Position numbers and translations under genes: made by a program. Under the pieces are notes generated by a model. The model worked only from the letters and a program-made list of their open reading frames with translations. It made no database searches and was not told the origin of the DNA. A stretch of 64,000 nucleotides of DNA, taken from the NCBI RefSeq assembly GCF_008806385.1, contig NZ_VZZK01000024.1:38437-102436 (forward strand). The letters are read 5' to 3'. Source of the DNA: Methylobacterium soli. GTDB taxonomy: Bacteria > Pseudomonadota > Alphaproteobacteria > Rhizobiales > Beijerinckiaceae. This document shows positions 59,090 to 64,000 of the stretch, piece after piece (position 1 is the stretch's first letter; each line of letters opens with the position of its first letter).

Positions 59090-59389
59090 GTGAAGTGTGT
59101 GACTGACGCGCAGATTCGGGCAGCCAGAGGTTTGCTCGCTTGGACCATTAGCGACTTGGCGGAGCGCTCCGGCGTTCAGCAAGGAACCATTACAGCTCTG
59201 GAGACCGGACAAACGCTTGGTGATCCAAAGGTGTGTGATGTCATCGCCCGGACCTTCGAGGGGGCTGGGGTAATCCTCCTCGATAACTGCTGTACGGCCG
59301 AAGGTGGTCCGGGTGTTCGGCTTCGTCGGCATGGGCCCTGCGATGAGGGACTTCATCCAAACCAGCTATCCACCGAGAACGATCAGTAA
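59090..59389 (+). CDS. XRE-family helix-turn-helix protein
   Basis: A 99-residue DNA-binding protein. DAQIRAARGLLAWTISDLAE then RSGVQQGTITALETGQT form the Cro/C1-type helix-turn-helix. The GTG at 59090 gives a normal N-terminus; GTG 59024, overlapping the CsbD stop, and GTG 59099 are alternatives. It could regulate island genes; no operator identified. Confidence 0.75.
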   Translation: MKCVTDAQIRAARGLLAWTISDLAERSGVQQGTITALETGQTLGDPKVCDVIARTFEGAGVILLDNCCTAEGGPGVRLRRHGPCDEGLHPNQLSTENDQ

Positions 59390-59413
59390 CGCCTTAGCTC
59401 CGAGGCCGCCTAA

Positions 59414-59626
59414 CTAGTTCTCCGAGACGGGCTGGGCATCCGAGAGCGCGGGCACGTAGGCGCACCAGTTGCAGTAGCCCTTGTCGGCTGTCCGTTGTTC
59501 GTTGCGCTGAGAGCAAAGAGGACAGACCTTCAGCGAGAACCGCCGGCCATTCATCACCGCGAGCCCCCGTCCACGAAACGTAATATCACCTTGAAGCAAA
59601 CTGTCGGCTGTCGTGGTGCTTGGCAT
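59414..59626 (-). CDS. Small zinc-ribbon-like protein
   Basis: A 70-residue protein with two Cys pairs, VCPLCSQ and YCNWCAY, spaced as a zinc ribbon, after a short RGRGLAVMNGRRFSL. AAGGGGAC precedes ATG 59626. A nucleic-acid or protein-binding role is possible; family unknown. Confidence 0.6.
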   Translation of the reverse strand: MPSTTTADSLLQGDITFRGRGLAVMNGRRFSLKVCPLCSQRNEQRTADKGYCNWCAYVPALSDAQPVSEN

Positions 59627-59919
59627 TGAGTCCCCTTGATGAGACTCCCTTAGCGCAAGTTAGGGTTTTAACGGCTTGTTCGTTTCGCGTGACAGGTCTG
59701 CTTTCTGCCGCCAGTGCGTTGCGCGACGTATCTTTGCGGTGGCACTGATCGTCCCAAAAGCCTTTGACTAACCCGAGGGGCCACGCATCTAAGATGCCTC
59801 CCGTAGAGCGCAGTGGCAGGTTTCTCTATGCCCGCCCTGGGGTTACCCCTTCGGCCGAACCTGAGGGCGGCTCTTGCTGCCCCTCAAGTCCGACCTTTTT
59901 TGCGCTCTCTGTTACCGCC

Positions 59920-60204
59920 TCAGTGCGCCCCAGAGCTACTGCCCTTGCCCTTTGCTCCCGGCGAGGAGCCTGAACCGGCATCATTCGGGCCGGTGCTGTT
60001 TGACGTACCCGAACGGCTCATCCCGCCCGTTGAGGGACCGCTTCCGGCCGCCCCCGGTGACGAGCCTGCTCCAGCGTCATTCGGACCGGTGCTGTTCATG
60101 GTGCCAGAGCGACTTGTGCCAGAAGTCCCAGAGCCCCCTTCCGCAGCCATGGCGGCCGTTCCAAGAAGCAGCGTGCTGGCGATTGCGACTGTGACGGCCT
60201 TCAT
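59920..60204 (-). CDS. Exported Gly/Ser-rich repeat protein
   Basis: A 94-residue protein with a strong signal peptide (MKAVTVAIASTLLLGTAAMA). The mature part repeats the phrase SGT-NSTGPNDAG-GSSPGA twice. AGGAGAG lies ahead of the ATG. The opposite-strand frame over the same DNA has no such features. Similar proteins are frequent in Methylobacterium; function unknown. Confidence 0.72.
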   Translation of the reverse strand: MKAVTVAIASTLLLGTAAMAAEGGSGTSGTSRSGTMNSTGPNDAGAGSSPGAAGSGPSTGGMSRSGTSNSTGPNDAGSGSSPGAKGKGSSSGAH

Positions 60205-60320
60205 GAGGCTCTCCTAAAGTTTCCACCCTACGGGTAGGATCAACCCAAGCAGTCAACAGCCGTTCCGCTGAGCCTGAGGCTGACGACGATAGCCTCGGGG
60301 GCTGCGACGCTTAGCCCGGT

Positions 60321-60503
60321 TTGCGGACGGTCCAGGAGAAGTGGAAGTCCGACGGATTGTTTGCCTTCGCTTTGGGAACATTCCTGCTCACCTCGACGCT
60401 TCCCACCATGCTCTTCTTCTCGAACCGGTTCGGTTGTCTCGGCTTGCTCCTGATCTCCCTATTGCTAACGGTCGTGCTAATCGCTGTCTCCCGATGGTTC
60501 TGA
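60321..60503 (+). CDS. Small two-helix membrane protein
   Basis: A 60-residue protein starting at TTG 60321. Hydrophobic helices FALGTFLLTSTLPTMLFF and CLGLLLISLLLTVVLIAV are separated by SNRFG. It is the intact counterpart of the interrupted copy at 57136-58054. Function unknown. Confidence 0.62.
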   Translation: MRTVQEKWKSDGLFAFALGTFLLTSTLPTMLFFSNRFGCLGLLLISLLLTVVLIAVSRWF

Positions 60504-60836
60504 TCACACGCAAACCTTCCTGGCTAAGCGTAGCCGAGACGGCACATTGGGGCGCTCTCGCGTGTCGATCGTCACACCGCGTGAGACTATGGCGACATGG
60601 AAGGCAACTTCAGGATCTTTGCCTAATAGCCTGAGAAGGCAAGCATTTTCAGGGAGGAACGAAGTATTCTAAGGGGCAGCTTCGATACTTGCTGCTTCTA
60701 CGCCGTACCCTAGCGTACCAACAGGAACATTGATTTAAGGTAAGCCATTCCGCATAACATGGATTGAGTATACGATTCGCTGAGCGCCGCAGCTCAACAT
60801 CATTGCAGCACGAGCCGAGACTGAAAGGTCATCCGC
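60504..60836. other. Intergenic region
   Basis: 333 bases without a gene. The segment 60715-60780 is AT-rich (GATTTAAGG, CATAACATGG) and likely contains the promoter of the DUF6894 gene. No terminator or operator recognised. Confidence 0.45.
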
Positions 60837-61097
60837 ATGGCCCGCTACTTCTTTGACATTCATGACGCCCAATTCTCTGTGCGTGACGACCATGGTGTAG
60901 ACTGTGCGGATCGCGATGCCGTTTCGTCTGAGGCGCTACGGGCTCTGTGTGAGATCGCAGCCGATCACCATAACCGTTATGTAAGCGGAAAGCTCCGTAC
61001 CACCGTGCGTGATGCCAAGGATCGAACTGTCCTTTCCGCGTCCATAAGCTTGACTGCGGCCTGGCACGTCGAGGGAGAGCGATCAGAGGCAGCATAG
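60837..61097 (+). CDS. DUF6894-like small protein
   Basis: An 86-residue protein (MARYFFDIHDAQFSVRDDHG, then AVSSEALRALCEIAADHHN and TTVRDAKDRTVLSASI). It has the family layout of an RYFFD start, an alpha-helical middle and a D-x-x-x-x-V beta strand. Soluble; function unknown. Second of four copies in the window. Confidence 0.78.
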   Translation: MARYFFDIHDAQFSVRDDHGVDCADRDAVSSEALRALCEIAADHHNRYVSGKLRTTVRDAKDRTVLSASISLTAAWHVEGERSEAA

Positions 61098-61283
61098 GTG
61101 AGGAGTGATTCAGCGGGGCAGTGACACGCTTGTCGGTTGAGGCCCACGGGACCTCTCTGAACCCGGCAATGGTCCAGAGCTTAGCCTTGTTCTCTGCCGT
61201 CCTGGTACGGATACAAGGCCTTGGGAACGGTCTTTATACTGAATGCATTACAATGCTGAGCCACAAGATCGAGGCTTGGCGGT

Positions 61284-61541
61284 ATGCCGCGCTACCAGTT
61301 CAGCATTAAATTCGGCCATCAGAGTCCAAGCCACTTAAAGACAGTTGAGCTTCGGGACGAAAGCAGAGCATTGGCTGCGGGCAAGCGGGTGGCCGATGTC
61401 GTTGCCGTTCGTCTCCAAGGTAATAAGCAGCTCGCCAACGCCACCTTGATAGTTTCGGATGCGGGCGGGTTGGTTGTCTGCGAATTTCCCTTCTCAGGGG
61501 ACCTTGCGTCAGCCTTGAAATCGCTCGGTATGCTCGACTAA
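61284..61541 (+). CDS. DUF6894-like small protein, diverged
   Basis: An 85-residue protein (MPRYQFSIKFGHQSPSHLKT, later ATLIVSDAGGLVVCEFPF). It keeps the RYxF start and the V-x-D-x-G-x-x-V strand but lacks the Asp/Gly of the first loop. Close to the previous copy on the same strand. Confidence 0.7.
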   Translation: MPRYQFSIKFGHQSPSHLKTVELRDESRALAAGKRVADVVAVRLQGNKQLANATLIVSDAGGLVVCEFPFSGDLASALKSLGMLD

Positions 61542-61772
61542 CTTGGGCGCTTAGAACACAAGCACCGTCTTCAAGCAGCTTCTCTGGCCATTGTTCAGTG
61601 TTCCAAGGATCTGCAGCGGCACGGTATCACGGTATTGACTTCCTTCACCGGGTAGCGGCCTTGCTCCTCGGACCGTCAGAGCCATGGGGATCGATGGCAA
61701 ACGAACGTTCCTGCACGACGCTGGCGTATCTCGGAGTGGCGGTGCAGATGCCTTCGCGCTCTCAGCGACGCT

Positions 61773-62075
61773 TTACGGTGCTGAGGCCGAGCCTGAGGGG
61801 AGTGGAAAGATCGGCGCAGCAGAAGAAAGCTGCTCTCCTGCCCACCGCACGCTGGCCCCCGTGCGGGGCTTCTTGGTCGCGGTAAGTACGACATGACCAG
61901 CATTGTCACGAGCAGTCACGGTTGACGCGGATTGCTGCCCAGGTTCGGCGCCAGCTGCTGCCCTGAGTAGCTCAAGGGCGTGATGCAAAACACCTTCACT
62001 CCCGTCGCACTCCGTCCCCTCATCATCCCATTCAGTGAGGCAGTCTCTGTGTAAGTCGAAAAAGTATCGTGACAT
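61773..62075 (-). CDS. DUF6894-like small protein
   Basis: A 100-residue protein (MSRYFFDLHRDCLTEWDDEG, later TVTARDNAGHVVLTATKKPR). It has the family N-terminus and strand motif with a longer C-terminal tail ending in SGSASAP. ATG 62075 was preferred to 62087 and 62114. The 231 bases after the previous gene hold no gene. Confidence 0.74.
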   Translation of the reverse strand: MSRYFFDLHRDCLTEWDDEGTECDGSEGVLHHALELLRAAAGAEPGQQSASTVTARDNAGHVVLTATKKPRTGASVRWAGEQLSSAAPIFPLPSGSASAP

Positions 62076-62191
62076 GAGCTCGACCATACTGGTGAGGCAA
62101 GCGGGGGTGGCCAACGCTGGCTTCTGAACGAGCGCCTACGCCGTGAGATACCAAAAGGTTAACCTGGATTAAGGTTCCGCCTTGCGGCGTG

Positions 62192-62425
62192 CTAGTTCGC
62201 TCCGGCGCCTGGGTCGAGATGCTCAATGAAGCGCATACCGTCCCAGAGTTCGATGGGGCGGCCGTCCAGCAGCTTGCGAGCGAGGTCCAGGGCCGCGTCG
62301 TCGTCATGTGCCGGGAGATGCTCAATTCGTAGCACCGTCTCGTCAGCATCGAGAATGAAAGCACGGTAGCGACTCGGCCTGATGCCCTCGCGCAGGATCG
62401 TGCCGTGGTCGATGGGCTCTGACAT
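62192..62425 (-). CDS. Small hypothetical protein
   Basis: A 77-residue soluble protein (YRAFILDADETVLRIEHLPA, then LARKLLDGRPIELWDGMRFI). The same layout (YR-x-x-x-L-D start, alternating helix, ELWDG strand) is frequent among Methylobacterium small proteins. GGCGGAG precedes ATG 62425. Function unknown. Confidence 0.66.
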   Translation of the reverse strand: MSEPIDHGTILREGIRPSRYRAFILDADETVLRIEHLPAHDDDAALDLARKLLDGRPIELWDGMRFIEHLDPGAGAN

Positions 62426-63168
62426 CTTCTCCGCCCTCTGTAGCTCCGCCCTCAGTGATGCAGAGCGGTACCTGAACGGAAGCTGAGATCGGCTTGGCCA
62501 AACCGCCTCACCCTTAGTATGTTCCTACTCCGTTCTGGGATGAACGGGAAGCTCTATGACGTGCTATGCATCGTCGATTGGAAGGGTGACGCTCAATCCA
62601 CTCCGATCACTGGCAAGCCACGAAGCCGCTCAAACCTTAGGCAGCATCAGCGATGTCCGCAGGATCAACCTGAGTGTGTCCCAGACGGTTTGCGGGAGCG
62701 GATTAGAGCGACTCAAGCACCATGACAGCGGCCCCCCCTGCCACCGAGCATGGCGGCACTTGACGCGGGCTTAGAGCTGCCTCCGCGCTGACCTCGCCCA
62801 GCTTCAAGCAAGCTCCAACAGGGAGTTGCAAGCAGGCAATTTGCAACAGTGGGATGAATTCCACGGGTGTATAGGTCATCTCGGATCGCCCCAAACTAAT
62901 GGCACGGCTGGCCTCTGAGTACTAGCTGAAATTGCATCGAACTATCCGAGCACTCCGCTCCAAGATCACTTCTCTTCTCGAGAGAGGCGACTTAACGCTC
63001 CCCTACGGCTCAACCGAGCGGCACTTGTCGGCTAAGAGAGTGATCACGGTTTAGGGCCTAGGGGCCCCTCAAGAAGCTTTTCGGAGGTTCAATGGCGGGC
63101 GAAGGGTTCAGGTTTTTTGGCTGGATGAGTTCACTGCAGCGCACCTTGAGGCGCTCGTTTACGGGGAG
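62426..63168. other. Gene-poor stretch
   Basis: 743 bases with no gene I can support; short open frames at 62519-62774 and 62703-62894 lack ribosome sites and protein-like composition. From about 63060 the frame of the next gene reads protein-like (QVFWLDEF) but has no start codon. Confidence 0.5.
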
Positions 63169-63483
63169 ATGGAGCGCCTAAAGATCCAGCTTCATGAGCA
63201 CCGGGACAATGCTCACCGGATCGCATGGGCTCGCGTCAAGCTGCACATATCGGGGCTTCACAGTATATGGCGTGAAATATCTGTCCAGCGAATGCTACTC
63301 GGCGCGATTCCTGCTGACGTGATGGCGGAACTCAACTCCAACATCACGCGGGTCGCGCGGGAGATGCCTCGCTCGAAGGCGAACGCTGAAGCCCTGCGAG
63401 CCGAGAGAGCGGCGCGACAGGCGAATCGAGCGGCAGCTCTGAGGGCGCTGAACGCTGCTAAGGCAAGGCTGAGACGCCTCTGA
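63169..63483 (+). CDS. Basic helical hypothetical protein, possibly 5'-truncated
   Basis: A 104-residue Arg/Ala-rich helical protein (MERLKIQLHEHRDNAHRIAW, later EALRAERAARQANRAAAL) probably forming a coiled coil. The same frame reads sensibly for about 35 codons before ATG 63169 but contains no ATG, GTG or TTG there, after a stop near 63052. The gene may have lost its original start. Function unknown. Confidence 0.5.
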   Translation: MERLKIQLHEHRDNAHRIAWARVKLHISGLHSIWREISVQRMLLGAIPADVMAELNSNITRVAREMPRSKANAEALRAERAARQANRAAALRALNAAKARLRRL

Positions 63484-63704
63484 CCACGGCTTTAGCGGCT
63501 GAGGTGACGTAACGCTCACCAGAGGTCGGCATGGACCGTTCGCTGCCTGAACTACCCGACAGGGCTGGCATTCGTTCTTGGCCTCGTGCCGCAATACAAG
63601 GATGAGCATCCGCGATGGGTGACCACCTCACTCCAATTACATCGCACACTTGCCTGACAAGGGCGCAACCAAGGGCCAGACGGCTCGCATCGAAAGGCAC
63701 AGCT

Positions 63705-63989
63705 ATGAGCAACGAACGGAAGCCGGAACTGGGATTTGGTATGGGTAAGGTGATGGCCCTCGCAGTTCCAGTCGAAGCTACGGCAGACCACACGCCGCAT
63801 CAGCTTGACGCCTTTACCATCGAACTGGACGACGACGCAGATATGGCGACCATCTACCTCTCAGAAGTGGACATGGCGTCAGGGCGTCTCCTAGTCATTC
63901 GAGAATCGATGAAATTCTCGTTGACGATGCTAGCTGGAGTTGCCCCCATCAAACCGGACACGGGGCTGGTTGGATCTGAGCACGAATGA
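63705..63989 (+). CDS. Small hypothetical protein
   Basis: A 94-residue protein (MSNERKPELGFGMGKVMALA, later TIELDDDADMATIYLSEVDM). GAAAGG precedes ATG 63705. Acidic and soluble; no family recognised. Confidence 0.6.
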   Translation: MSNERKPELGFGMGKVMALAVPVEATADHTPHQLDAFTIELDDDADMATIYLSEVDMASGRLLVIRESMKFSLTMLAGVAPIKPDTGLVGSEHE

Positions 63990-64000
63990 ACTCGCGAGGC

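Larger units (their letters stand above)
56701..64000. mobile_element. Left part of an integrated genomic island
   Basis: From the tRNA fragment to the window end, GC content drops clearly below the neighbouring chromosome, genes are short, widely spaced and mostly orphans, and small families are duplicated. The geometry (tRNA 3' end pointing left, foreign DNA to the right) predicts an intact tRNA-Leu gene and an integrase at the far end, beyond the window. No integrase, relaxase or phage structural gene is visible here, so the type of element is open. Confidence 0.6.

Noticed and set aside
59813..60217. Open frame on the + strand over the Gly/Ser-rich gene
   Set aside because: The minus-strand frame has a signal peptide and ribosome site; the + frame has neither.
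61121..61309. 62-codon frame before the third DUF6894 gene
   Set aside because: No ribosome site, and it overlaps the better-supported gene at 61284.
62703..62894. 63-codon minus-strand frame
   Set aside because: Composition not protein-like and no ribosome site; left as unassigned.

Overview
The window is a high-GC (about 70% by eye) alphaproteobacterial chromosome segment, most likely from Methylobacterium or a close relative. The basis is the order erpA-dgt-argS-SPOR-nagZ-tatABC-serS-surE-pcm-LytM-yajC-secDF typical of Rhizobiales, a CrtI carotenoid desaturase, HWE-type kinase signalling and many small Methylobacterium-type orphan genes. The assignment rests on family recognition, not on a database search.

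Layout. 0-8.4 kb: carotenoid desaturase, tRNA/rRNA methyltransferase plus MaoC hydratase, a CDF transporter with a metallophosphoesterase, pterin dehydratase, and a three-gene NitT/TauT-type ABC importer. 8.6-11.4 kb: a small membrane protein, a large exported protein of unknown function and the Fe-S carrier erpA. 11.6-30.3 kb: a dense, mostly + strand housekeeping run (dgt, thioesterase, argS, SPOR protein, nagZ, tatABC, serS, surE, pcm, degenerate LytM factor, yajC-secD-secF) that ends with homologues of the complex I assembly factors NDUFAF3 and NDUFAF6. scpA and scpB, which I would expect between nagZ and tatA, are not there. 30.3-41.3 kb: a GGDEF/EAL protein, lactate permease, trmFO, an HtrA-like protein that has lost its catalytic triad, and a SigK/RskA-type sigma/anti-sigma pair facing a secreted fasciclin protein. 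41.8-52.5 kb: uvrA, a NIT-domain chemoreceptor, a multi-PAS HWE kinase, a Crp/Fnr regulator and a GH25 lysozyme. 52.6-56.5 kb: a cluster of small host-like genes, including dodecin.

At about 56.7 kb the character changes. A 3' fragment of a tRNA gene (Leu-like, minus strand, with encoded CCA) lies exactly where GC content falls and genes become short, sparse orphans. I read this as one attachment end of an integrated genomic island that runs past the right edge of the window; no integrase is visible. Just inside it, a 785-bp segment with 29-bp imperfect terminal inverted repeats and a TA (or CTA) duplication carries a stand-alone CheB methylesterase gene. It has split a degenerate copy of a small membrane-protein gene whose intact paralogue lies at 60.3 kb. 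Four DUF6894-like small proteins occur between 53 and 62 kb, three of them in the island.

Two other patterns recur. Short tandem repeats of 12-17 bp lie at gene ends, three times spanning the stop codon (thioesterase, secD, chemoreceptor). Several recognisable enzyme folds have lost catalytic residues (HtrA-like protease, LytM peptidase, squalene-synthase-like protein), which suggests scaffold or regulatory roles.
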